From the NCBI GenBank assembly GCA_951812895.1, contig OX638333.1, forward strand, positions 3,390,001 to 3,454,000: a stretch of DNA of 64,000 nt, written 5' to 3'. This document shows positions 8,030 through 15,881 of the stretch, one piece after another. Under the pieces are notes generated by a model, which was given only the letters and a program-made list of their open reading frames with translations, was not told the DNA's origin and did no database searches. A program made the translations under genes and the position numbers. The DNA is from an uncultured Roseovarius sp. Lineage in GTDB: Bacteria > Pseudomonadota > Alphaproteobacteria > Rhodobacterales > Rhodobacteraceae. Every line of letters starts with the position of its first letter. Within the stretch, counting starts at the first letter, position 1.

Positions 8030-9730
8030 ATGCTCGCAGCTATTTCGGACAGAATGCGGCCCGAATCCGAGGTCATGGACCTTACCCGGCTCGGATCACT
8101 GCATTCTTCGACCCTCAGTTTTATGCGCACGCTTGTTCGGCGCATTATGAAGGAAGAGTGGACAATCGAACGGTCGCGCTTTGACCTGGACAATGACGGA
8201 TATGGCACCGCGATCTACAGGATCATAACGCCCAATGACACCTTCAACTTCGTGCTGTTTTCCAACCACCTGTCGGACGAAGACCGCAACGACCGTGTAA
8301 TCGCAACCAGCTGGGACCTGACCATGGCGTTGTGCGAAGGTGATGTTGACCAGGTCTGGCTTGAAGACCTGCGCCTCAACGTACCAAAGCAGGAAGCGGG
8401 CCGCGTCGATGCGCGTGTTTTCAGCCTGTCCCGCGCCAATCGCAGCTCACGTCTGTTCAGCTACGTTCTGGAAGAACTCAGCGCAGGACGCCAGCCGGAT
8501 GCCGACCGAATTGCCGATGTGGGTTATCTCTACCGGACCACTGCGGTTTATGGCAGCGGCAAACTGGGTATGGCTGACTGGAACAAGGTCCGCCGCAAAT
8601 TCCCTGACTTTGACCGTCCCTTCGCGCCCGAAATGTTCATCTGTTACATGCTGCGTCAATTCAGCCTTGATCAGGTCGACCACATTGCCCGGGCAAGGGC
8701 ACCCGAAACAGCGGTTCCCCTGGATGATCGTCTCAAACGCTTTTTTGGGATCGGTAACTCCACCGGTCTCGGCATGGCTCCATATCTCGTGAACCATGGT
8801 GAGCTGTTCAGCCAATGGGTGGAAATGCGCGAAACGGCACTGGCGCAGGTCCTGCACAAGGCCACGCCGACGGATTGGCGTATCAACCTGTTCCAAGAGC
8901 TTGTCCAGAAAGCCAAGCAACACTTCGCCGAAAGCGTCACCAGCGACGAAGAGCAAATCGAACGCAACAGGGTGCTGTTGACCGAGCTTGACGACGTGGA
9001 TGCCTGGGTTTCGAACCGGAGCAGCGAACTTGAAACATGGTCGGTCCTGTCTGATTTTGCCCGCGACAGCTGGAGCCTAGAAACTCAAGAGCTGATCCAC
9101 GCAATCTGCCTTGAAATCCACCCAGAGCTTGTGAACGATCTGGAAGAAGAATTTACCGTCATACCCAACCCGGTGATCAATCCGGCCATGACCATGGCTG
9201 AGCTGCGGCAATTGATCGAAACCCGTTATGATTGGGCGCTGGCGATCGACTTTTCCGATCCCAGCAAGTCAGATGCGTTTTGGTATCGCTCAGAGGAAAA
9301 GCTGGAGCCGCGGCTGGGGTTTGCCGGGGCTGACCCGGGCGTCGAAAAACAGATGCCCCTGCCAATCGGGCGCCGGGTGCGCGAATGCTATGATCTGTTG
9401 CTCGAAGACCTTGCAGAGCAACCTGGCAGCGATGTGGTTCACGTCCTGCTGCGAAGGCCCGCGATGAAAAGCATCGTGCGCCGCATTCAAACGATGTCCC
9501 GGCACAAATACGCGGAAATTCAGGCCAACCTGGCGGACCGAAACGTGCGTCCGATGGACATGCTGCGGTGTAAACTCGCCTTCTTCGGCGTGGGCAAATT
9601 CGATCCGCGCTCCAAACTTTGGGTGCGCAACACAATGTATCAGGGTGCTCCCCTGATCGACGATATTGGCCAGACTTACGAAAGCTGGTTCCTGCCGCTG
9701 AAACCAGAGATGAAGGAGGCACGGACATGA
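8030..9730 (+). CDS. Conserved-looking protein of unknown function (566 aa)
   Basis: I do not recognise this family. The start is well supported: AAGGAGG lies 7 nt before the ATG. The protein is soluble-looking, rich in charged residues and Trp, with no signal peptide, membrane segment or nucleotide-binding motif that I can see. Notable segments are FGIGNSTGLGMAPYLVNHGELFSQW (about 240-265), an acidic mid region (QIERNRVLLTELDDVDAW), and FWYRSEEKLEPRLGFAGADPG (about 420-440). Its stop overlaps the next start (ATGA at 9727-9730), so it is translationally coupled to the DUF3726-like gene and the two products probably work together. Neighbours are a LysR gene before it and a GntR/TAXI/aminotransferase block after. 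An enzyme or an assembly partner are both possible. Confidence 0.75.
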   Translation: MLAAISDRMRPESEVMDLTRLGSLHSSTLSFMRTLVRRIMKEEWTIERSRFDLDNDGYGTAIYRIITPNDTFNFVLFSNHLSDEDRNDRVIATSWDLTMALCEGDVDQVWLEDLRLNVPKQEAGRVDARVFSLSRANRSSRLFSYVLEELSAGRQPDADRIADVGYLYRTTAVYGSGKLGMADWNKVRRKFPDFDRPFAPEMFICYMLRQFSLDQVDHIARARAPETAVPLDDRLKRFFGIGNSTGLGMAPYLVNHGELFSQWVEMRETALAQVLHKATPTDWRINLFQELVQKAKQHFAESVTSDEEQIERNRVLLTELDDVDAWVSNRSSELETWSVLSDFARDSWSLETQELIHAICLEIHPELVNDLEEEFTVIPNPVINPAMTMAELRQLIETRYDWALAIDFSDPSKSDAFWYRSEEKLEPRLGFAGADPGVEKQMPLPIGRRVRECYDLLLEDLAEQPGSDVVHVLLRRPAMKSIVRRIQTMSRHKYAEIQANLADRNVRPMDMLRCKLAFFGVGKFDPRSKLWVRNTMYQGAPLIDDIGQTYESWFLPLKPEMKEART

Positions 9731-10466
9731 AAGTATCCCGCAACGAAATGATCGCAGCCTTATCTCGCGCCTATGAAGGTGCAGGCCATCACATCGGTGA
9801 CTACGAGGATGCGGCACAGATGGTCGCATGGTCTCATATGTGCGGATTGGGCGGCTTCGACCGCATCGCCCTGCCACCAGTCGCTCCCAAAGGGGGTGCG
9901 ACGCCGCGGCTGGTCTTTGAAAATGATGATATCGCCGTCATTGATGCCGGGGGCGCCGATGTGTGCGAACATGGTTCTCTGGCTGCACATCTGGCATTTT
10001 CCAAGGCTCAGAAATCAGACTTTGCTATCGTCGAGCTTGCCAATTGCCGGTATCCTGACCTGACCTGATCCTGCGATCCTTGTCTCTGGTCGCACAGCAA
10101 GGCGTCTTTATCGCATCCTACTGGACAGACCAAGCCGGATCGCACGGCGTCAGTTTTGAAAGCGGCGCGATGTTTCCGCACTATTGGCGTGTTGAAAATG
10201 CCGACGCAGGTAAAGATTATTCAACCATCACAATCATCTGCACCAATCAGGCAGCACTGTTGGCCGATGCCGTCATTCGTCAGGCCGAACAGCCTGGTGT
10301 GAAACGGGCTGAAATATCGGCGGCCCAGCTCGCGGCCAACTATGATCAAGCGCTGGAACAAGGCATCTCGGTGCCAGCCGATCATTGGGATGATTTAAAT
10401 GCCGCAGCCTGGCCAATTCTGGTGCCGACGGATCAAAACTCCCGTGCAGGTGCCGGCCCGGGCTGA
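9727..10466 (+). pseudogene. DUF3726-like protein, frameshifted by a tandem CCTGA copy
   Basis: The gene starts at ATG 9727, overlapping the 566-aa gene by 4 nt (MKVSRNEMIAALSRAYEG). The first frame stops at 10066-10068 after 113 codons. The protein clearly continues in another frame as LSLVAQQGVFIASYW... to the stop at 10464-10466. The break sits exactly in three tandem CCTGA units; with two units the reading frame runs on as YPDLILRSLSLVAQ and gives one 244-aa protein. Assignment to DUF3726 rests on memory of the N-terminal pattern and is tentative. The locus may be a true pseudogene, a slippage-switchable gene, or an assembly/sequencing error. Coding character is kept on both sides of the break, which argues the lesion is recent or artefactual. 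Confidence 0.7.
10054..10068 (+). repeat. Tandem pentamer repeat (CCTGA x3) causing a frameshift
   Basis: Three perfect head-to-tail copies of CCTGA lie inside the DUF3726-like gene. The third copy introduces an in-frame TGA and shifts the frame; removing one unit restores a continuous frame. Confidence 0.9.
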
Positions 10467-10483
10467 CGTTTGGTTAAAGTCTT

Positions 10484-10509
10484 CGCCGAGCAGCTTTGAC
10501 TGCTCGGCG
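10484..10509. terminator. Hairpin between convergent genes
   Basis: A perfect 10-bp stem (CGCCGAGCAG / CTGCTCGGCG) with a 6-nt loop begins 18 nt after the DUF3726-like stop, in the gap before the convergent GntR gene. There is no T-run on either side, so it may be a Rho-assisted or mRNA-end-protecting hairpin rather than an intrinsic terminator. Confidence 0.5.
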
Positions 10510-10614
10510 GTGGAGCTTCCAGTAAACTGTTCAGACAACAGGGCCAGACTGGCCTGTTGCCTGAATGTTTGTGAAGAATGTTAAGTTTTGACGCAAGCTG
10601 ATCACCGGCCAAGT

Positions 10615-11289
10615 TTAGGATGTTGTGTCTAGAAAGCTTAGCGTGTTTTCGAGACCCTGTTGCATATGATGCTCAAGATGAAGCAGCATATCGTCCAGAC
10701 TGTCACCCTTTGCCAGACGGATGTATTCGTCGTGAGATTCTCGGAGAGGGCCAGCGCGGTCGTGCGCTTTTTGGTGCATGGAAAAATAAAATTGAAGGTT
10801 GGGTTTGAGCCGCTCCCAGCTTTGCAACAGCAAACTGTGACCAGACAATTCATAGCACCAGTTATGCAGATGCAGCTCTGCCATAATAGCGCCATATGCG
10901 TCGTTATCGGAAATACATTGGCATAGCCGCTCATTTCGCATCTGAAGATCGGCCTGGCTGATCAGATCGCGCTTGTCCCAACAGAACTGAAAGGCCATTT
11001 TTTCCAACCCGGTCCGGAAAGAATAGATTTCCTGTAAGTCCAGGCGATCAAGCTTGCGGATATAGCTTCCTCGGAACGGAAGGTTTACCAGAAGACCAAT
11101 CTCGCTCAGCCGGATCATCGCCTCGCGCAAAGTCGCCCGGCTGACGTCCAGCTTTGCCGCAACCTGCGTCTCAAGAAGTTTTGATCCGGGAACAAGGTCG
11201 CCGGTCAGGATCAGCTCCTGCAACCGTTCAAGCGTGCGGTCCTTTAACGTATCGCCAGAAGGCGATGTTGCTTGCTCGAATGATTTCAT
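10615..11289 (-). CDS. GntR-family (FCD/FadR-type) transcriptional regulator
   Basis: DNA-binding one-component regulator (224 aa). The N-terminal winged HTH spans about residues 15-80 (LILTGDLVPGSKLLETQVAAKLDVSRATLREAMIRLSEIGLL), and the C-terminal all-helical FCD ligand domain contains the family helix YSFRTGLEKMAFQF. It is transcribed divergently from the TAXI binding-protein gene; the shared region carries two TTGTCGACAA sites resembling FCD-family operators, so it probably controls that gene and itself. The effector is likely a small organic acid, by family; not shown here. Confidence 0.9.
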   Translation of the reverse strand: MKSFEQATSPSGDTLKDRTLERLQELILTGDLVPGSKLLETQVAAKLDVSRATLREAMIRLSEIGLLVNLPFRGSYIRKLDRLDLQEIYSFRTGLEKMAFQFCWDKRDLISQADLQMRNERLCQCISDNDAYGAIMAELHLHNWCYELSGHSLLLQSWERLKPNLQFYFSMHQKAHDRAGPLRESHDEYIRLAKGDSLDDMLLHLEHHMQQGLENTLSFLDTTS

Positions 11290-11439
11290 TAACGCACCAT
11301 AGCATCACCAACGCGATCAGGCATCGGTCTTTCCTTTAAATTGAGTGTTCCGCCAGTTCGGCTCGCGAAACAACTCTCTGCATCAGTCTTTCATATCGAC
11401 AACATACCTAAATGTAGATATTGGAATAGAATGATCTAA

Positions 11440-11468
11440 TTGTCGACAAAAATAAGAATTGTCGACAA
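11440..11468. promoter_or_regulatory. Twin palindromic operator candidate (TTGTCGACAA x2)
   Basis: Two identical 10-bp palindromes TTGTCGACAA (11440-11449 and 11459-11468) are spaced 19 bp centre to centre, close to two helical turns. The right copy extends to a perfect 14-bp palindrome (AATTGTCGACAATT, 11457-11470). They lie in the 312-bp gap between the GntR gene and the TAXI gene. The form matches TNGTNNNACNA-like sites known for FCD-type GntR proteins. No other gene is visible in this gap. Confidence 0.7.
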
Positions 11469-11601
11469 TTCATCAATTTATTGCTACCTTGCTTCTAAGG
11501 GATTCGATGGTTCGGCAGGGACGGTACCATCGAAAGTGAAACCAACCGCGACCGGCTGAATTGAATCCGAGGCGGCAATATACTCGATAAGGGAGACAGT
11601 A

Positions 11602-12594
11602 ATGCCATCAACTGACATATATGGAATTTACCTTCGCTCAGGCGCTGCAGTGCTTGCAGCAACCGCTCTGTTGGGCAACGGGACGACCGCAAAGGCAGAT
11701 GAGTTTCTGACAATTGGCACCGGTGGTGTGACCGGTATCTACTATGCGGTCGGTGGTGGCATTTGTCGTCTGGTGAACCAAGGGCGTAAAGAACACGGTA
11801 TTCGCTGCTCGGTAGAAAGCACCGGTGGATCGGTCTACAACCTGCGCACAATGCGTGAGGGCGAGCTGGAAATGGGCATCGTCCAGTCAGATTGGCAATT
11901 CCACGCCCTGAACGGCACCAGCCTGTTCGAAGAAAACGGCCCGGATGAAGAACTGCGCAGCCTGTTCTCGTTGCACCCAGACACGGTCATTATTGCAGCG
12001 CGTCAGGATACGGGTATCAAATCACTGGGCGATCTCGGCGGGGCAACTATCAACCTGGGCAATCCGGGGTCGGGGACTCGCGGAACGGCCGAAGTTCTGG
12101 TTGATGCTCTGGGCTGGGATATGGACCACTTCGGTCTTGTCACCGAACTGAAATCAGCAGAGCAATCCTCGGCGCTCTGCGACAATACCATTGATGCCTT
12201 TTTGATGGTCGCTGGGAACCCGGTCGCGAACGTTCTGGAAGCGGCGACAACCTGTGACATCAATATCATCGCTGTCGAGGGTGAAGCCGTCGATGCGCTG
12301 GTTGAAAGCAAACCATACTATGGCAAGGTCACCATCGCTGGCGGGCTGTACCGCGGCGTAGATGACGATGTGCCGTCCTTTGGTCTGCCATCCACCTTTG
12401 TTACCTCGACCAACGTGTCCGAAGAAACCGTTTATGTCATGGTCAAGGCCGTCTTTGAGAACTTCGAAAAGTTCAAAACATTCCACCCGGCCTTTGCCAG
12501 TCTGAAGAAAGAGGAAATGGTGGTGAACGGTCTCTCGGCCCCCATGCATCCGGGCGCAGAGAAATACTTTCGCGAGGTCGGCCTTATTGAATGA
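11602..12594 (+). CDS. TAXI-family TRAP transporter solute-binding protein
   Basis: Periplasmic binding protein (330 aa) of the TAXI type of tripartite ATP-independent transporters. A cleavable signal peptide spans about residues 1-31, ending TAKA before DEFLTIGTGG. The mature start FLTIGTGGVTGIYYAVGGGICRLVN is the TAXI hallmark, followed by STGGSVYNLRTMREGELEMGIVQSDW. AAGGGAGA lies about 7 nt before the ATG. No membrane DctQM-type permease is adjacent, so it is an orphan here and must use a transporter encoded elsewhere. It is divergent from a GntR regulator and followed by a class IV aminotransferase, hinting at uptake of an amino or keto acid (inference). Confidence 0.92.
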   Translation: MPSTDIYGIYLRSGAAVLAATALLGNGTTAKADEFLTIGTGGVTGIYYAVGGGICRLVNQGRKEHGIRCSVESTGGSVYNLRTMREGELEMGIVQSDWQFHALNGTSLFEENGPDEELRSLFSLHPDTVIIAARQDTGIKSLGDLGGATINLGNPGSGTRGTAEVLVDALGWDMDHFGLVTELKSAEQSSALCDNTIDAFLMVAGNPVANVLEAATTCDINIIAVEGEAVDALVESKPYYGKVTIAGGLYRGVDDDVPSFGLPSTFVTSTNVSEETVYVMVKAVFENFEKFKTFHPAFASLKKEEMVVNGLSAPMHPGAEKYFREVGLIE

Positions 12595-12694
12595 GACTTC
12601 TTTTTTGGGGGTGGCGGCTTTGGCGGCTGCCCCTTACTAACAACGGTGTAACAGCCTTTGCCTGCTGAACTGAAATTGCTAGCTGAGTGACAAC

Positions 12695-13636
12695 ATGAGC
12701 GAAAAATCGTCCAGCCATTCGACCCATGACGCCGAACAGGATCTGCGCAATCAGGACATCAAGATTTTTCTGAATGGCAAGATTGTGCAGCGTGATCAGG
12801 CATTGGTATCGGTCTATGACAGCGGTTTCATGTTGGGCGATGGCATGTGGGAAGGGATGCGGCTTTACAACGGTATATGGGCATTTTTTGACGAACACAT
12901 GGACCGGCTTTTCAACAGCTGTAAATCCGTATCGCTGGACATTGGTATGACCAAGGCGGAAATTCTTGACGCCCTGAATGCGACGGCCCAGGCCAACGGC
13001 ATGACTTCGGATGCGCATTGCCGCCTGATGATCACCCGCGGCCCCAAGGCCAAACCGTTTCAGCATCCCGGGCTGTCCCGCTCGGGGCCAACCGTCGTGG
13101 CCATTGTTGAGCATTCCAAACCCGCTGAAAGCCTGATGGCAAAAGGCATCCGACTGGCCACGGTTCCCCAGGTTCGCGGCTTGCCGATGAGCCAGGATGC
13201 TAAGTACAACAGCCATTCCAAACTGAATTGCGTCATTGCATGCCTGCAGGCAGAACAGGCCGGTGCGGATGAGGCGCTGATGCTGGACCCGAATGGGTTC
13301 GTGAACACTACCAATGCCTGCAATTTCTTTATTGTTCGTCGTGGAGAGGTTTGGACCTCGACAGGAGATTATTGCATGAACGGTGTGACCCGGCAAAAGG
13401 TGATCGACCTTTGCCGCGCGAATGACATTCCGGTTTTTGAAAAGAACTATTCTCTTTACGAGGCTTATGGCGCTGACGAGGCATTTCTGACCGGAACATT
13501 CGGCGCCCAAACTCCTGTGGCTTCGATCGATGGCAAATCCATCGGATCACACACGGGCGCTGGTCCGATGACCCAGAAGATACGTGCACTTTACAAAAAC
13601 CTCATTGCAGAACACACGTCGTCGCCAGTCGAATAA
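12695..13636 (+). CDS. Class IV PLP-dependent aminotransferase (BCAT/D-amino-acid transaminase-like)
   Basis: Fold-type IV PLP enzyme (313 aa) transferring an amino group between an amino acid and a 2-oxo acid. Seen: the N-terminal ILVE-like segment IFLNGKIVQRDQALVSVYDSGFMLGDG, HMDRLFNS, and C-terminal phosphate-loop-like segments NGVTRQKVIDLC and GTFGAQTPV. The expected Schiff-base Lys lies in the AKYNSHSKLNCV region (K170 or K176), but the spacing differs from the usual K-x-L-N pattern, so its identity is uncertain. A roughly 20-residue hydrophilic N-terminal extension precedes the domain. It lies 100 nt after the TAXI gene on the same strand, possibly the same transcript. Branched-chain, D-amino-acid or amine transaminase activity are all possible. 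Confidence 0.82.
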   Translation: MSEKSSSHSTHDAEQDLRNQDIKIFLNGKIVQRDQALVSVYDSGFMLGDGMWEGMRLYNGIWAFFDEHMDRLFNSCKSVSLDIGMTKAEILDALNATAQANGMTSDAHCRLMITRGPKAKPFQHPGLSRSGPTVVAIVEHSKPAESLMAKGIRLATVPQVRGLPMSQDAKYNSHSKLNCVIACLQAEQAGADEALMLDPNGFVNTTNACNFFIVRRGEVWTSTGDYCMNGVTRQKVIDLCRANDIPVFEKNYSLYEAYGADEAFLTGTFGAQTPVASIDGKSIGSHTGAGPMTQKIRALYKNLIAEHTSSPVE

Positions 13637-13907
13637 ACCTTCAGTCGAACAGTGCCTCTATCGGCTGTTGTTAGCGCGGGCAGGAAAATCATTGCCGCCA
13701 TTTGAGCACCGAGAAAGCCGCTTTTAAAGTTTGCATCTCGAATCTTAGCGATCGTTAGAGAGCTAGCGAGTCAGTTTCGCCCGGTATCGATCCCAAATTC
13801 CATGCGGATTCTATGTATCCTGGATGAAGTGCTAAGCTCCCAAGAAGTCGATAAAACCTTTTAAATTTGGTGTTTTGTGGGAACTTCTTACATCATGAAA
13901 TGATGAA

Positions 13908-13982
13908 TGGAGCGGGCGATGAGATTCGAACTCACGACATTTACCTTGGCAAGGTAACGCTCTACCCCTGAGCTACGCCCGC
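13908..13982 (-). tRNA. tRNA-Gly (GCC)
   Basis: Complete cloverleaf on the minus strand: acceptor GCGGGCG / CGCCCGC, T8-A9, D arm GCTC...GAGC, anticodon stem-loop with GCC, and a GTTCGAATC T-loop. Discriminator U and the CCA end are encoded (13908-13910). The 271 bp before it, back to the aminotransferase stop, show no gene or clear repeat, and no integrase sits nearby. Confidence 0.95.
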
Positions 13983-14147
13983 GTCCTTGGGTGAGGCGTG
14001 AGATATAAACTCTCGCGCTTGGCTGCAAGGGAAAATCGCATGGGGAAGAGAAATTTTTCGCGACCGTGCAAACCGTGCTAGGGTCTGCTGGTTGGCGGTG
14101 ACCACCAAGGGATCAGCGCACAAGAAACTCAGGAGAGAAAACCAACG

Positions 14148-14474
14148 ATGAGCGTATATGTCATTGCCGAAGTGAAACTGACCGACGATTCATGGATTCC
14201 CGATTATGCGGCCAAGGTGCACGATATCGCGGCCCAGCATGGCGGCAAGTACCTGTCGCGCAGCGCCAACATCACCGCCTATGAAGGCAGCGCACCTGAT
14301 GCCAATGTGATCGCTCTGATCGAGTTCCCGACCAAGGAAGCGGTCGAGGCCTTTGCGACCAGTGCTGAATACGCCCCATTTGCTGCCGCACGTCAGGCCG
14401 GGGCCGCCACCAATCTTTACGTGATTGATGACACTGATGCGACCGGTGGCATTCCGTATTTGCCCGCGGGGTGA
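14148..14474 (+). CDS. DUF1330 domain-containing protein
   Basis: Small cytosolic protein (108 aa) of the DUF1330 family, a dimeric alpha/beta-barrel (ferredoxin-like) fold of unknown function. The pattern is clear: MSVYVIAEVKLTD at the start, then GGKYLSRSANITAYEG, VIALIEFPTKEAVEAFATSAEYAPFAAAR and a C-terminal NLYVID strand. AGGAGAG lies upstream of the ATG. The 3' end overlaps the end of the convergent URO-D-type gene by 58 nt, an unusually long convergent overlap. Confidence 0.9.
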   Translation: MSVYVIAEVKLTDDSWIPDYAAKVHDIAAQHGGKYLSRSANITAYEGSAPDANVIALIEFPTKEAVEAFATSAEYAPFAAARQAGAATNLYVIDDTDATGGIPYLPAG

Positions 14475-15778
14475 TCCGGGCCGGGCAGAGTATAACCCCC
14501 TTGGGTCAGTGCTGTGCCCACGATGGCCTCAATCAGCTCGAAACTTGATTCAGAGCTGACATCCTCAAAATAGATTGTTCCGGGCCAGGGTTGCGCGCGA
14601 TTGTCATAGCCGTTTGCAGCAATGGTTCGGGCCACGGTTTTGACCGCCTCGACATGGTCCGATGTAAGATTGCGCAAGGCGGCGCATTCGGCGGCAATGT
14701 CGGTCACGCTATTGCGGTCAATCTGAGATGAGCCAATGCCAGTGCAGAGCGGGACGTTCTTATCAATCGCCTTGTCTCGGTAAAATTCGATGGGCACGCG
14801 GTCGTCATACAGTCGCATGACATAGGGCTGGCAAACCGAATGCTTTGCCTCAGTCAGCGCATCAAGGCCGACCTGTTCGGTTGTATCTGGTCCACCACCA
14901 CCACGAGCGCGGCGGCGGTTTTTCGGGGTGACCTGTGTCACATAGTCCCCGCGATAGTTGGCATCATAAACGCGGTGCCCCCAGGTCATGCCTTCTGTCA
15001 GATAGCGGATAGCTGCGATTGACACATCACGACAGTTCTTTGGCCCGACAAAGAAGGGGGAACCGGAAGCATCCGACAACTCAATCCAGGCACCCGGGAA
15101 ATGCCTCAGGAAATCTTCGATCCACGGGCGGTGCACCGTATCAACGATATGACGCAACAACTGTTCAACAAAATCAGGCTCATGCACCAGCGCGGCCAGC
15201 AGCGGCTCTTGCCCGAACGCGTCGGCAGCAAGGCTATAGGGGGCCGACAGGTGCAGGATTGGCTCAAGCCCGGTGAGGTTTACGTAATGCCCGATCATTT
15301 CCTTGATCAGGGCCGGCGTGCCGGTGTCGAAATCGGGGGTCCAGTCGGACTGCCAGTTGTCACGGTTGATCAGCATAACATCGGGGTCAGAACCTGGCGG
15401 GAACTTGTCCGGGTACATGGTTTTCTGGCCCAACGCCTCTGCCGTGAAGGCATAGACTGGCCAGCTGATGTAAAGCTTGTTCATACCCAGCAGGCGGCGG
15501 GTCATCAGGGTGCTGCGAACATAGGCCAGCATATCACCCTTGTAGAACTGTGCTGAATCCTGGCCAAAGAATTTATGCATCATCGTCAGCGTGACCAGGT
15601 TGATCGCGCCGCCCACATGCACGGCATCTATGGGCCCTTTCCACGCGAAATTGCTGTCATATCTGCCATTGACCGTTTCGCTAAGCACATCGCGCAATGC
15701 AGCACAGTATTCCGCGTCTCCACGCTGCCAACCCTGCAGCAGACGGATGCCGTTTGGAAAGTCGAGAATGTTGGTCAT
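14417..15778 (-). CDS. Uroporphyrinogen-decarboxylase (URO-D) superfamily protein
   Basis: 453-aa protein with the URO-D/corrinoid-methyltransferase-like TIM-barrel pattern: LEPILHLSAPYSLAADAFGQEPLLAALVHEPDFVEQLLRHI, then WIELSDASGSPFFVGPKNCRDV. It is longer than HemE and lacks its usual N-terminal context, so it is not the haem enzyme. Superfamily relatives act on methylated compounds through a zinc or corrinoid partner, but no partner is encoded here and the reaction is unknown. The C-terminal reading frame overlaps the convergent DUF1330 gene. A LysR gene is transcribed divergently 103 bp away and is the likely regulator. The ribosome-binding site is weak. Confidence 0.75.
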   Translation of the reverse strand: MTNILDFPNGIRLLQGWQRGDAEYCAALRDVLSETVNGRYDSNFAWKGPIDAVHVGGAINLVTLTMMHKFFGQDSAQFYKGDMLAYVRSTLMTRRLLGMNKLYISWPVYAFTAEALGQKTMYPDKFPPGSDPDVMLINRDNWQSDWTPDFDTGTPALIKEMIGHYVNLTGLEPILHLSAPYSLAADAFGQEPLLAALVHEPDFVEQLLRHIVDTVHRPWIEDFLRHFPGAWIELSDASGSPFFVGPKNCRDVSIAAIRYLTEGMTWGHRVYDANYRGDYVTQVTPKNRRRARGGGGPDTTEQVGLDALTEAKHSVCQPYVMRLYDDRVPIEFYRDKAIDKNVPLCTGIGSSQIDRNSVTDIAAECAALRNLTSDHVEAVKTVARTIAANGYDNRAQPWPGTIYFEDVSSESSFELIEAIVGTALTQGGYTLPGPDHPAGKYGMPPVASVSSIT

Positions 15779-15881
15779 CTGAAGTGTCTTTCGTTGCAGT
15801 AATCATGTTTCACGCGCATGCTAGTTGCCCATGACCTCTAATAAAGATTGAAAATAGGAATACATTAGATAAAATAATTAT

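Noticed and set aside
13908-13982. tRNA-Gly as an integration site for a mobile element
   Set aside because: No integrase, no repeated tRNA 3' end and no change of gene type were seen on either side.
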